IMG/VR virus record: IMGVR_UViG_3300045790_000709
Location: 1 to 41,682 of that record
From: a virus
DNA: 41,682 nt
Strand: one strand, 5' to 3'
The position numbers and the translations under genes are program-made. The stretch's first letter is position 1; each line of letters begins with the position of its first letter. The notes under the pieces were generated by a model that worked only from the letters and a program-made list of their open reading frames with translations, did no database searches and was not told the origin of the DNA. Of this stretch, positions 1-9,021 are shown piece by piece.

Positions 1-30
1 ATGTGTTTTTGTTCTCCTGAACAGATTTAT

Positions 31-327
31 ATGTATAACTTAAAGCCACACTTAGATTATTGCTTTATAAAACCAGTTTTAAACAACCATTTTCTAGAGA
101 ATAGAAAAGAACAACCCAACGTTGGTATAGTAAAATATACTAATAACACCTTAGAAGCACTAGGAATCGATCCTGGAACACTTATTACGTTTACCCCAAA
201 CTCTGAATTTGAGTTTATTATAGATGGTGAACGACTTTATTGTATGAAATCAAATGATATAGCTTTAACCCATGAATATAACGGAAACGAAAAAGAAAAT
301 AATCCAAGCTGGGCAGAAAGCAGTTGA
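31..327 (+). CDS. GroES-like co-chaperonin candidate
   Basis: This 98-residue product probably adopts the GroES fold and would cap the host GroEL ring to help fold the phage capsid protein, as T4 gp31 does. The opening NLKPHLDYCFIKPV resembles the GroES start (xIRPLxDRVxVKP). It is followed by VGIVKYTNN, a Gly-Ile-x-x-Gly turn (GIDPGTLITF) and a DGERLYCMKSNDI end resembling the GroES dome-to-tail strand. I chose the ATG at 31 because it puts the GroES-like segment at the N-terminus; an ATG at position 1, ten codons upstream, is open to the window edge and is also possible. The 3' end overlaps the next gene by 56 bases. It sits directly ahead of the head genes, which fits a capsid-folding role. 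The fold assignment is pattern recognition and not a database hit; a generic small phage protein remains possible. Confidence 0.5.
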   Translation: MYNLKPHLDYCFIKPVLNNHFLENRKEQPNVGIVKYTNNTLEALGIDPGTLITFTPNSEFEFIIDGERLYCMKSNDIALTHEYNGNEKENNPSWAESS

Positions 328-547
328 AGAATTAATTAAAGTAGCACAAGAAAAGATCGTTGACTCAGGAGATGACATCTCAGCTGATAGACTTAAAAAT
401 GCTGCTGCAACAAAGAAATTAGCAATATTTGATGCTTTTGAAATATTAACTAGAATACAATTAGAAGAGGATATTTTAAATGAAAAACCTAAAGAAGTAA
501 AAGATCAAAAAACTTTTAAAGGTTTTGCCGAAGGAAGAAGCAAATGA
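272..547 (+). CDS. terminase small subunit candidate
   Basis: This 91-residue, highly charged and largely helical protein ends four bases inside the large terminase gene (ATGA overlap), the usual place of a small terminase. The small subunit would recognise phage DNA and regulate the packaging motor. No clear helix-turn-helix is visible. The sequence is mostly Lys/Glu-rich amphipathic helix (for example KAVEELIKVAQEKIV and KKLAIFDAFEILTRI), so the name rests on position and size. The ATG at 272 lies within the previous gene, giving a 56-base overlap; no other in-frame ATG exists further down, so the overlap looks real. It could alternatively be an unrelated DNA-packaging accessory protein. 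Confidence 0.5.
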   Translation: MNITETKKKIIQAGQKAVEELIKVAQEKIVDSGDDISADRLKNAAATKKLAIFDAFEILTRIQLEEDILNEKPKEVKDQKTFKGFAEGRSK

Positions 548-2769
548 GCTACGAACAAACTCTTTGGAAAGAGGTTAAAGATTTAATTAACCCTAAGATA
601 TTAAAGAAACAAAATCGTTTCAAAAAATGGGAGTATGGTTATAACTCTGATTATGATTTTATAGTAATAAGTAAAACTGGACAAATTGGACAAATCATTG
701 AAATACAAGATCTCAGGATTGCTTTACCAGCAACAAATGAACCGTTTAAACGAAGCGAAAGCAAAGTTGAACAAAGATGGGAAAAGCAAGAATATCCAAA
801 AGAATTAAAAAGAATTAAATCTAGGTTTGATTGGGAAGAACATGACACTGAGTTTAAAGAAAAGTGGTATGATTATATTGATAAAGAATTTACAAGAAGA
901 GAACAAGGTTATTGGTTTTATAACAAAGGTGATCTTACATATATTACTGGTACTCATTACATGTACTTACAATGGTCAAAGATCGACGTTGGAGCACCAG
1001 ATTATAGAGAAGCAAATAGATTATTCTATATATTTTGGGAAGCATGTAAAGCAGATAACAGATGTTACGGGATGTGCTACCTTAAAAACAGAAGGTCTGG
1101 ATTTTCATTTATGTCGTCAGCAGAGCTTGTTAATCAAGCGACAATATCCAGTGACGCCAGATTCGGTATATTATCTAAATCTGGATCAGATGCTAAAAAA
1201 ATGTTCACAGATAAAGTCGTGCCAATATCCGTTAACTATCCGTTTTTCTTCAAGCCGATCCAAGACGGTATGGATCGCCCTAAGACAGAACTGGCGTATA
1301 GGGTTCCGGCTTCAAAACTTACTAGAAGAAAGCTTGAAAGTAATGAGAAACTAAGAGAACTTGATGGCCTTGATACAACTATTGATTGGAAAAATACAGG
1401 CGATAACTCTTACGACGGTGAAAAGCTAAAATTATTAGCTCATGATGAAAGTGGTAAGTGGGAAAGACCTGATAATATATTAAATAACTGGAGAGTTACA
1501 AAAACAACGCTAAGGCTAGGATCAAGAATCGTGGGTAAGTGTATGATGGGCTCAACTTCAAACGCATTAGATAAAGGTGGAAACAACTTCAAAAAGTTAT
1601 ACTATAATTCAGACGTTAAAAAAAGAAATAGAAACGGACAAACTTCTTCTGGACTCTATTCTTTGTTCGTCCCTATGGAATGGAACTACGAAGGATTCAT
1701 GGATTCTTACGGATCACCTGTATTCATTAGAGAAAAAGATAGCATCAAAGGCGTTGACGGTTATGACATTACAACAGGCGTTATCGAACACTGGGAAAAC
1801 GAAGTTGATGGATTAAAATCTGACCAAGATAGTTTAAATGAATATTATAGGCAATTTCCAAGAACAGAGCAGCACGCTTTTAGAGATGAGTCTAAAAACA
1901 CTTTGTTTAATTTAACTAAAATATATCAACAAATAGATTACAATAGCGAATTAAATAATTCTGTTTCTGTAACTCAAGGAAGTTTTCAATGGGTTAGTGG
2001 TGTTAAAGATACTAAAGTAATGTTTTATCCTAATAAAGATGGAAGATTTTTAATATCATGGGCGCCACCTAGTAATTTACAAAATAATGTAATTATTAAA
2101 AACGGATTAAAGCATCCTGGTAATGACCATATAGGTGCATTTGGTTGTGATAGTTATGACATATCTGGAACTGTAGATGGTAGGGGATCTAATGGAGCTT
2201 TACATGGGTTAACTAAATTTAGTATGGAAGACGCACCACCTAATCAGTTTTTTTTAGAATATATAGCTAGACCTCAGACTGCTGAGATGTTTTTTGAAGA
2301 CGTTTTAATGGCTTGTGTATTTTATGGTATGCCTATACTCTGTGAAAACAATAAACCTAGATTATTGTATTATTTTAAAAGAAGAGGATATAGAGGGTTT
2401 TCAATGAATCGTCCTGATAAAATTTGGAATAAGCTTTCTACAACAGAAAAAGAAATAGGTGGAATACCTAATTCAAGCGAAGATATTAAACAAGCGCATG
2501 CCGCTGCTATTGAAAGTTATATAGAAACTCATGTAGGTGAAATAAGCCAAGGTTATGGCAATATGTATTTTCAAAACACTTTAGAAGACTGGAGTCAGTT
2601 TGATATAAATAACAGAACAAAGCATGATGCATCTATTAGTTCTGGTTTAGCTATTATGGCTTGTAATAAAAACATGTATAGACCAAACCCACAGAGAAAG
2701 CATCAACCTATATCTATAGGAATAAAAAGATACGACAATGACGGAATTATTTCAAAAATAATAAAATAA
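544..2769 (+). CDS. terL: terminase large subunit (DNA packaging ATPase/nuclease)
   Basis: This 741-residue protein is the motor that pumps DNA into the prohead and cuts the concatemer. An N-terminal region with GTHYMYLQW (about 136-144) precedes a deviant Walker A, KNRRSGFSF (181-189), a Walker B, LLAHDES (297-303, D301/E302), and a coupling motif, GSTSN (336-340). The C-terminal half would hold the RNase H-like nuclease; D536 in GAFGCDSYD is a candidate metal ligand. The long N-terminal extension and the KxRRxGFS form of the P-loop resemble terminases of Bacteroidetes and crAss-like phages as I remember them, more than those of T7. The start is fixed by the ATGA overlap with the upstream gene. 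The portal gene follows four bases after the stop. Confidence 0.9.
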   Translation: MSYEQTLWKEVKDLINPKILKKQNRFKKWEYGYNSDYDFIVISKTGQIGQIIEIQDLRIALPATNEPFKRSESKVEQRWEKQEYPKELKRIKSRFDWEEHDTEFKEKWYDYIDKEFTRREQGYWFYNKGDLTYITGTHYMYLQWSKIDVGAPDYREANRLFYIFWEACKADNRCYGMCYLKNRRSGFSFMSSAELVNQATISSDARFGILSKSGSDAKKMFTDKVVPISVNYPFFFKPIQDGMDRPKTELAYRVPASKLTRRKLESNEKLRELDGLDTTIDWKNTGDNSYDGEKLKLLAHDESGKWERPDNILNNWRVTKTTLRLGSRIVGKCMMGSTSNALDKGGNNFKKLYYNSDVKKRNRNGQTSSGLYSLFVPMEWNYEGFMDSYGSPVFIREKDSIKGVDGYDITTGVIEHWENEVDGLKSDQDSLNEYYRQFPRTEQHAFRDESKNTLFNLTKIYQQIDYNSELNNSVSVTQGSFQWVSGVKDTKVMFYPNKDGRFLISWAPPSNLQNNVIIKNGLKHPGNDHIGAFGCDSYDISGTVDGRGSNGALHGLTKFSMEDAPPNQFFLEYIARPQTAEMFFEDVLMACVFYGMPILCENNKPRLLYYFKRRGYRGFSMNRPDKIWNKLSTTEKEIGGIPNSSEDIKQAHAAAIESYIETHVGEISQGYGNMYFQNTLEDWSQFDINNRTKHDASISSGLAIMACNKNMYRPNPQRKHQPISIGIKRYDNDGIISKIIK

Positions 2770-2773
2770 ATAA

Positions 2774-5179
2774 ATGCAAATTTCTTACAATCAAACAAGT
2801 TCTTTTCCAGATCAGGTAGTACCAGACGCGGAAAAAGCTACTATGGAATATGGTCTAGCAGTTGGTAGAGCAATAGAAGGTGAGTGGTTCAGAGGTTATA
2901 GATATGGAACTAACGCTCCTGGTTATGCTGTTAACTTTAATAATTATAATTTATTAAGGCTATATGCTAGAGGAGAACAACCAGTTCAAAAATATAAAGA
3001 TGAATTAGCTATTAATGGCGATTTATCTTATTTAAACTTAGACTGGAAGCCTGTACCTGTAATATCTAAATTTGTTGATATCGTAGTAAATGGAATGTCT
3101 CAAAGAAGCTATGATATAAATGCATATGCTCAAGATCCTGTTTGTTCTAAAATAAGAACTGAATACGCTGCAAAATTATTAGTAGATATCCACGCTAAAG
3201 AATATTTACAAGAAGCTCAAAAAACGTTGGGTATAAATGCATTTTCTCAAGATCCTTCAAAAGCTCCTCAAGATGAAGAAGAATTGGCTGTACACTTACA
3301 GATGGATTTTAAACAATCTGTTGAAGTTGCAGAAGAAGAAGTTATAAATCAAGTTTTAGATAAAAACAAATACGATTTAATTAGACAAAGATTTAATTAT
3401 GATTTAACTGTTTTAGGTATTGGATCTGTTAAAACTAGTTGGAATAGAGCTGAAGGTGTTACTGTAGATTATGTTGATCCTGCTCACTTAGTTTATTCAT
3501 ATTCTGATGATCCTAATTTTGAAGATTTATATTATGTAGGTGAAGTTAAATCTATTTATCTTGCAGATGTTAAAAAACAATTTCCACAATTAACAAATGA
3601 AGAGTTAGAGACTATACAGAAATATCCTGGTAATCAAGAATATTTAACAAACTGGAACGGAAAACAAGATGATCAAACAGTTCAAATATTATATTTTGAA
3701 TATAAAAGTTACTCAGATCAAGTTTATAAAATAAAATATACTGATGCTGGATTAGAGAAAGTTTTAGAAAAGCCTGATACATTTGCTCCTCCACCAAATG
3801 ATGGTTTTGAAAGAGTTTCAAGAACTATAGAAACATTATATAGTGGAGCTAAAATACTAGGACATCCCACAATGTTAGATTGGAGGCTAGCTGAGAATAT
3901 GACTAGACCAGTTGCTGACACTACTAAAGTTAATTTTAGTTATGCTATAACCGCACCTAGAATATACAAAGGTCGTATAGAGTCTTTAGTTAGTAGAATA
4001 ACTGGATTTGCTGATATGATTCAGTTAACTCATCTTAAAATACAACAAGTTTTATCCAGAGTAGTTCCAGATGGTGTATTCTTAGATATGGATGGTTTAG
4101 CAGAAGTTGATTTAGGTAATGGAACAAATTATAATCCAGCAGAAGCTTTAAACATGTATTTTCAAACAGGCTCTGTTGTAGGTAGATCGTTAACTCAAGA
4201 TGGCGATCCTAATAGAGGTAGAGTTCCTATTCAAGAACTTCAAACAGGATCTGGTGGTGGAAAAATAAACGCTTTAATACAAACTTATCAGTATTACTTA
4301 CAACTTATTAGAGATGTAACGGGACTTAACGAAGCTAGAGACGGGAGTAATCCAGACAAAAACTCATTAGTAGGTTTACAAAAACTAGCAGCTGCTAATT
4401 CAAACACAGCAACTAGACACATATTACAGTCTAGCTTGTATTTAACAGCTAGAGCTTGCGAAAACATATCTCTAAGAGTTGCTGATTCTTTACAATTTCC
4501 TTTTACTAAAGAAGCTTTAAAAAATAGTATATCTTCTTTTAATACAGCTACATTAGACGAGTTAATGAATTTGCAAATCCATGATTTTGGTATATTTATA
4601 AAGCTTGAGCCAGACGAAGAAGAAAAAGCTCAATTAGAACAAAATATACAAATAGCTTTAAAATCTGGTCAAATAGATTTAGCAGATGCAATAGACATTA
4701 GAGAAGTTAAAAACTTAAAGCTAGCTAATCAAATGCTTAAGTTTAGAAGAAAGAAAAAAGCTCAAGCAGATCAAGCAGCTGCTCAAGCCAATATACAAGC
4801 TCAAGCACAAGCTAATCAACAAACTGCTGAGAAAGCTATTTTAGCTGAAATGCAAAAACAACAAGCATTAACTGAAAGCACTGTACAAATAGAACAAGCT
4901 AAGTCTCAATTTGAAATACAAAGAATGGAGATGAAAGCTCAATTAGACATGAAAGCTTTAGAAATAAGATATCAATTTGACATGCAACTAAAGCAGATGG
5001 ATGTATCTAGAGTTAAAGAAAAAGAACAATTTATTGAAGATAGAAAAGATAATAGAACTAAACTTCAAGCTACTCAACAAAGTTCTATGATACAACAGAG
5101 ACAGCAAGAGTTATTACCAACCGATTTTGAAACCCAAAGTAATCCACAAAGCTTAGGCGCAGACAATATGCCTATGTAA
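2774..5179 (+). CDS. portal protein
   Basis: This 801-residue protein directly follows the large terminase and precedes scaffold and capsid genes, the canonical portal position. The portal is a dodecameric ring at one capsid vertex through which DNA enters and leaves. The sequence has the expected mixed alpha/beta body, with a segment around VSRITGFADMIQLTHLKIQQ that could form part of the stem or crown. A long C-terminal coiled coil rich in Gln, Ala and Lys (about residues 655-780) resembles the barrel of long podovirus portals. The ATG is preceded by TAAATAA and has no Shine-Dalgarno. The size of about 800 residues is large but usual for podovirus-like portals. The assignment rests on context plus architecture. 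Confidence 0.8.
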   Translation: MQISYNQTSSFPDQVVPDAEKATMEYGLAVGRAIEGEWFRGYRYGTNAPGYAVNFNNYNLLRLYARGEQPVQKYKDELAINGDLSYLNLDWKPVPVISKFVDIVVNGMSQRSYDINAYAQDPVCSKIRTEYAAKLLVDIHAKEYLQEAQKTLGINAFSQDPSKAPQDEEELAVHLQMDFKQSVEVAEEEVINQVLDKNKYDLIRQRFNYDLTVLGIGSVKTSWNRAEGVTVDYVDPAHLVYSYSDDPNFEDLYYVGEVKSIYLADVKKQFPQLTNEELETIQKYPGNQEYLTNWNGKQDDQTVQILYFEYKSYSDQVYKIKYTDAGLEKVLEKPDTFAPPPNDGFERVSRTIETLYSGAKILGHPTMLDWRLAENMTRPVADTTKVNFSYAITAPRIYKGRIESLVSRITGFADMIQLTHLKIQQVLSRVVPDGVFLDMDGLAEVDLGNGTNYNPAEALNMYFQTGSVVGRSLTQDGDPNRGRVPIQELQTGSGGGKINALIQTYQYYLQLIRDVTGLNEARDGSNPDKNSLVGLQKLAAANSNTATRHILQSSLYLTARACENISLRVADSLQFPFTKEALKNSISSFNTATLDELMNLQIHDFGIFIKLEPDEEEKAQLEQNIQIALKSGQIDLADAIDIREVKNLKLANQMLKFRRKKKAQADQAAAQANIQAQAQANQQTAEKAILAEMQKQQALTESTVQIEQAKSQFEIQRMEMKAQLDMKALEIRYQFDMQLKQMDVSRVKEKEQFIEDRKDNRTKLQATQQSSMIQQRQQELLPTDFETQSNPQSLGADNMPM

Positions 5180-5204
5180 CAATTATTAATTATTATATTA
5201 TATT

Positions 5205-6353
5205 ATGTCAGAAGAAACAAAAGAAAAACCTATAGTAGATAATACTAAAGAAAGTTTAAAACTAAAAAGCAAGCCAAAAAAACTTGTTGATAAAATGCCA
5301 AACAATATAACTCATATTGATTTAAGCAAAAATCCTAAAAAAGATCTTCAAGAAGCAGCTACTACTAAAGTAGAAATACCAACAGAAAAAGTTGAAGAAA
5401 TAAAAGCTGAAATTAAAGAAGATAAAGTTGAAGAAGTTGCTACTATAACAGAAATAAAAGAAGAAGAAAAAGTAGAAGAAACAAAGCAGCAATTAAAAGA
5501 AGCAGTAAGAGACGAAAAAGTTATTGGTAAGCAGTTACCAGAAAACATCGAAAAACTAGTTTCATTTATGGAAGAAACAGGTGGAACTGTAGAAGATTAT
5601 GTTTCACTAAATAAAGACTACTCTAAGTATGATGAAAAACAAGTGCTTAATGAGTATTACAAAAAGACTAAACCACATCTAAATCAAGAAGAGATTAGTT
5701 TTCTTATGGAAGATAATTTTTCTTATGACGAAGAAATGGATGAAGATAGAGTTGTCCGAAAAAGACAACTACTACTTAAAGAAGAAATTGCAAAAGCCAA
5801 AAACTTTTTAGAAAGTTCAAAGAGTAAATATTACGACGATATCAAGTTGAGACCCGGCGTAACTCAAGAACAGCAAAAAGCTATGGATTTTTTCAATAGA
5901 TACAACAAAGAACAACAAATAGCTGCAGAGCGTAGGGAACAATTTAAAGATAGTACTAGTAAACTTTTCAATGAAGATTTCAAAGGTTTTGAAATTAAAG
6001 TTGGTGAAAAAAAGTTTAATTATAATATCTCTAATCCTTCCGCAACTGCCGAGAAACAGTCAGACTTAAACGAATTCGTTAAGAAGTTCTTAAATGAAAA
6101 AGGAGAAGTTATTGATGCTGTTGGTTATCACAAGGCTTTTTATGCCGCTGAAAACGTTGATACAATAGCTAATCATTTTTATGAGCAAGGCAAAGCCGAT
6201 GCTGTTAAAGATGTAATAGCTAAATCTAAAAATATAAATAATGATCCTAGGCCACAAGCTTCAGGTGATGTATTTATAAATGGATTTAAAGTAAAAGCAA
6301 TAAGTGGTGTTGATAGTTCTAGGTTGAAAATTAAAAGTAAAAAACAACAATAA
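5205..6353 (+). CDS. scaffold-like protein
   Basis: This 382-residue, extremely Lys/Glu-rich protein lies between portal and major capsid genes, where tailed phages encode the assembly scaffold. Residues 1-110 are low-complexity and acidic (runs such as EEKVEETKQQLKEA) and probably disordered. The middle is helical and the last 20 residues are strongly basic (SRLKIKSKKQQ), as in scaffolds that bind the inner capsid surface through a basic C-terminal helix. No protease motif is seen, so it is probably not a scaffold-protease fusion. The start codon follows an A/T-only leader (ATTATTATATTATATT) that recurs almost identically before the gene at 9022. An internal virion protein is a less likely alternative. 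Confidence 0.65.
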   Translation: MSEETKEKPIVDNTKESLKLKSKPKKLVDKMPNNITHIDLSKNPKKDLQEAATTKVEIPTEKVEEIKAEIKEDKVEEVATITEIKEEEKVEETKQQLKEAVRDEKVIGKQLPENIEKLVSFMEETGGTVEDYVSLNKDYSKYDEKQVLNEYYKKTKPHLNQEEISFLMEDNFSYDEEMDEDRVVRKRQLLLKEEIAKAKNFLESSKSKYYDDIKLRPGVTQEQQKAMDFFNRYNKEQQIAAERREQFKDSTSKLFNEDFKGFEIKVGEKKFNYNISNPSATAEKQSDLNEFVKKFLNEKGEVIDAVGYHKAFYAAENVDTIANHFYEQGKADAVKDVIAKSKNINNDPRPQASGDVFINGFKVKAISGVDSSRLKIKSKKQQ

Positions 6354-6369
6354 CTAAAAATAAATAAAT

Positions 6370-7908
6370 ATGAGTTTTGTAACTGGCGGGAGTTTTCCCG
6401 CAAGCATCGTACCAGCTCAAGCTAGAATGACGTTAAGAACAAATTATCTTGACTTTTCTAATGGTGGTGGTAACGATTTCGCACAACAATATCTACCTGA
6501 GCTTTACGAAGCGGAAGTAGAAAGATACGGAAACCGAACAATTGGTGGTTTCTTGAGAATGGTAGGCGCTGAAATGCCTATGACATCTGATCAAGTTATT
6601 TGGTCTGAACAAAATAGATTACACGTAGCTTATAAAACTAGTGTTGTAGTTAATGTAAATAATGACGCATCTGTGAATGCTACACTTACTCCAAATTTAG
6701 CTAATACCGCTTCTCCTGGAGTTGCTTTAGGTGCACATGCTATTAGAGTTGGTCAAACAGTTTTAATGTCTGACGTTGCTACTGGATTAATAGTGGCTAA
6801 AGCTGTTGTTCAAGCAACTACTGCTACTGCTTGTAGTTTAGCTGTTTATGGTGGAAGTTTTAATACTGCTACTGCTGCTGACGGTGTGCCTGCTGGACTT
6901 TTAGGAGCTGGAAACTGTAATGTATTTGTTTACGGTTCTGACTTTGGAAAAGGAACAGTTGGAATGCAACAATCTATTGAGCCAACTTTTACTCAGTTTT
7001 CTAATTCTCCAATGATCTTAAAAGATAACTTTAAAATTAACGGTTCTGACACTGCTCAGATCGGTTGGGTTGAAGTTTCTACAGAAGAAGGACAATCTGG
7101 ATACTTATGGTATCTAAAGTCTGAGTCTGAAACAAGATTAAGATTTGATGATTACTTAGAAATGAGTATGGTTGAAGCTGAGTTTATGGCTCCTGCTACT
7201 CCTACTGCTTCTGGTGTACAGTATGATTTCGGTGGTGCTGGAAACCCAAGCGCTGGTGATGCAACACAAACTATCAAAGGTTCTGAAGGTTTATTCGCTG
7301 CTATTGAATCAAGAGGTAATGTATATTCTGGTTTTGCTGGAGCTGCTGCTCCTGGTTCAGGTGCTTTAGGTGATTTTGATGAAATCCTTAAAAACTTAGA
7401 TAAGCAAGGTGCTATTGAAGAAAACATGTTATTCTTATCAAGATCTACGGCTCTTGACTTTGATGATATGGTTGGTGCTATGGCTGGATCAAGTTATGCT
7501 TCTACTCAGTCTGCTGGTTATGGTTTATTCGATAACGACGGAGACATGGCATTAAACTTTGGATTTTCAGGTTTTAGAAGAGGTTCTTATGACTTCTACA
7601 AAACTGATTGGAAATATCTAAATGATGCTTCAACTAGAGGTATGGATAAGGAAATTGATGGTGTAATGGTTCCTGCTGGAACAACTACAGTTTATGACCA
7701 AATGTTAGGTCAGAACATCAGACGTCCTTTCTTACATGTAAGATATAGAGCTTCTGAAACTGAAGATAGAAGATACAAGTCTTGGATCACTGGTTCTGTA
7801 GGTGGTGCTTACACTGACACTTTAGACGCAATGACTGTAAGTTTCTTGTCTGAGAGATGTTTAGTAACACAAGCTGCAAACAATTTTGTATTGTTTAAAG
7901 GAGCTTAA
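6370..7908 (+). CDS. major capsid protein
   Basis: This 512-residue protein follows the scaffold, is rich in Ala, Gly and Ser, and is followed at once by a strong terminator, all as expected for the most abundant head protein. It presumably has the HK97 fold: an N-terminal arm (about 1-60), a central Ala/Gly/Thr-rich insertion (about 90-200) and a C-terminal part containing RRPFLHVRYRAS and RYKSWITGSVGG. The central insertion may form an extra surface domain. The sequence is less AT-biased than its neighbours, consistent with selection for high expression. The name rests on position, length and composition, since I do not recognise a diagnostic motif. Confidence 0.8.
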   Translation: MSFVTGGSFPASIVPAQARMTLRTNYLDFSNGGGNDFAQQYLPELYEAEVERYGNRTIGGFLRMVGAEMPMTSDQVIWSEQNRLHVAYKTSVVVNVNNDASVNATLTPNLANTASPGVALGAHAIRVGQTVLMSDVATGLIVAKAVVQATTATACSLAVYGGSFNTATAADGVPAGLLGAGNCNVFVYGSDFGKGTVGMQQSIEPTFTQFSNSPMILKDNFKINGSDTAQIGWVEVSTEEGQSGYLWYLKSESETRLRFDDYLEMSMVEAEFMAPATPTASGVQYDFGGAGNPSAGDATQTIKGSEGLFAAIESRGNVYSGFAGAAAPGSGALGDFDEILKNLDKQGAIEENMLFLSRSTALDFDDMVGAMAGSSYASTQSAGYGLFDNDGDMALNFGFSGFRRGSYDFYKTDWKYLNDASTRGMDKEIDGVMVPAGTTTVYDQMLGQNIRRPFLHVRYRASETEDRRYKSWITGSVGGAYTDTLDAMTVSFLSERCLVTQAANNFVLFKGA

Positions 7909-7920
7909 TAATTATATAAT

Positions 7921-7945
7921 GAGAGTGGCTTTTGTCACTCTCTTT
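7921..7945 (+). terminator. terminator after the capsid gene
   Basis: A perfect 7-bp stem, GAGAGTG (7921-7927) with CACTCTC (7936-7942), encloses an 8-base loop and is followed by TTTATT. It lies 13 bases after the capsid stop codon and would separate high-level capsid message from downstream genes. The trailing T-run is short, so termination may be partial. Confidence 0.7.
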
Positions 7946-7969
7946 ATTAATCTTTAAATAATAAAAATT

Positions 7970-8338
7970 ATGGCAAATTTTATAAGAGTACCTTTAAAAG
8001 ACACTACTCCAGCTGGAGGAAGTCCTAGGTATGCTTTAGTAAAAGTGAATGACGTTTATGATTGTTCGATCTCAGGATCTGGTGAGCATATACGTTTATA
8101 TACTACAGAATTAGCGGAATCAACCCAAGTTCAAGTACCTATTATAGAGTACTTTGGAGGTCAAGTTGTAGTAACAGCTCAGGATATTGAAAACCTCAAA
8201 GACTTAATTGTCGAGGCAAATCAAGCTCCTTCGTCTAGTCCAGTGTTTAATTTAATAGGAGCTGGTTCAGCTAGCTATTCTGATCTACCTAAATATCAAG
8301 TAGACGGTTTTGCTTTTAGTTCATTAGCCCCATTATAA
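7970..8338 (+). CDS. small virion protein, paralog A
   Basis: This 122-residue protein has no family that I recognise. It starts MANFIRVPL and contains VPIIEYFGGQVV near residues 63-74. The next gene starts MANYIKIPL and ends with VPVVSFFGGTVV, so the two are tandem paralogs. It lies between terminators after the capsid gene, which suggests an abundant head component such as a decoration or head-completion protein. The start is supported by a leader (AATAAAAATT) identical to that of its paralog. No membrane segment or signal peptide is visible. The functional role is inferred from position only. Confidence 0.7.
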   Translation: MANFIRVPLKDTTPAGGSPRYALVKVNDVYDCSISGSGEHIRLYTTELAESTQVQVPIIEYFGGQVVVTAQDIENLKDLIVEANQAPSSSPVFNLIGAGSASYSDLPKYQVDGFAFSSLAPL

Positions 8339-8347
8339 ATAAAAATT

Positions 8348-8962
8348 ATGGCAAATTATATAAAAATACCTCTATCATTAAATCCTGGTAGACCTATAGT
8401 TGTTGTTACTGGAGGTTTAACACCTTCTATAACTACTAATAGTACAGATGCTACTACATTATCGGCCACAGCTAAAGATTTTACCACTAGTGGTAATGGT
8501 ACATCTGGTGTGGTTGCTTTAACTGTTGCAGCTGGCGTTGTTACAGCTGCTTCAGCAACTACTGCTGGTGACGGTTACAAAGTAGGTGACACACTTACTT
8601 TTGATAAGTCTGTTATTGGTGGAACAACGGATGTTGTTATTACGTTATTAGCTGGTAATTTAGCTGGTATTGAAGGATCTGCAACTAATGAATATCAATT
8701 AATTCCAATTGATAGTATATTAGCTGTTGATAATTCAAGTACTACAGTTGCTACTATTGTAACAAACAATTATGACGTATCAGCAAGTGCTTTCCTTAAA
8801 TGGACAGTTACTTTAGCTGCTAATCAAACTCCTGCTAACACAGAGTATGACTTGGTAGCTGATTTATGTGACGCTATTAATGAAGCTTCACAAGCTGAAA
8901 ACAGTGTTCCTGTAGTATCATTTTTTGGTGGTACTGTGGTTGAAGACGTTGACTACGCTTAA
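8348..8962 (+). CDS. small virion protein, paralog B, with GYxxGD insert
   Basis: This 204-residue paralog of the preceding protein keeps the same N-terminal (MANYIKIPL) and C-terminal (SVPVVSFFGGTVV) blocks. Roughly 70 extra residues are inserted near 26-105. The insert is Thr/Gly/Ala-rich, predicted to be beta, and carries GDGYKVGD at 74-81, the same core found in three other virion proteins of this window. It therefore looks like a decoration-type protein that acquired an accessory surface module. It is followed after 10 bases by a rho-independent terminator. The function is unknown; a capsid-surface or head-fibre role is an inference from position. Confidence 0.7.
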   Translation: MANYIKIPLSLNPGRPIVVVTGGLTPSITTNSTDATTLSATAKDFTTSGNGTSGVVALTVAAGVVTAASATTAGDGYKVGDTLTFDKSVIGGTTDVVITLLAGNLAGIEGSATNEYQLIPIDSILAVDNSSTTVATIVTNNYDVSASAFLKWTVTLAANQTPANTEYDLVADLCDAINEASQAENSVPVVSFFGGTVVEDVDYA

Positions 8963-8972
8963 AACAATAATA

Positions 8973-8999
8973 AGATCCTGTTTCGGCAGGGTCTTTTTT
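8973..8999 (+). terminator. rho-independent terminator
   Basis: The stem AGATCCTG (8973-8980) pairs with CAGGGTCT (8987-8994) with one G-T wobble around a TTTCGG loop, then TTTTTTA. It closes the capsid/paralog transcription unit. Confidence 0.85.
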
Positions 9000-9021
9000 A
9001 ATTATTATATTATATTATATT

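Noticed and set aside
827-1354. 175-codon + strand frame inside the terminase gene
   Set aside because: It is an out-of-frame shadow of terminase, whose motifs continue unbroken across the region.
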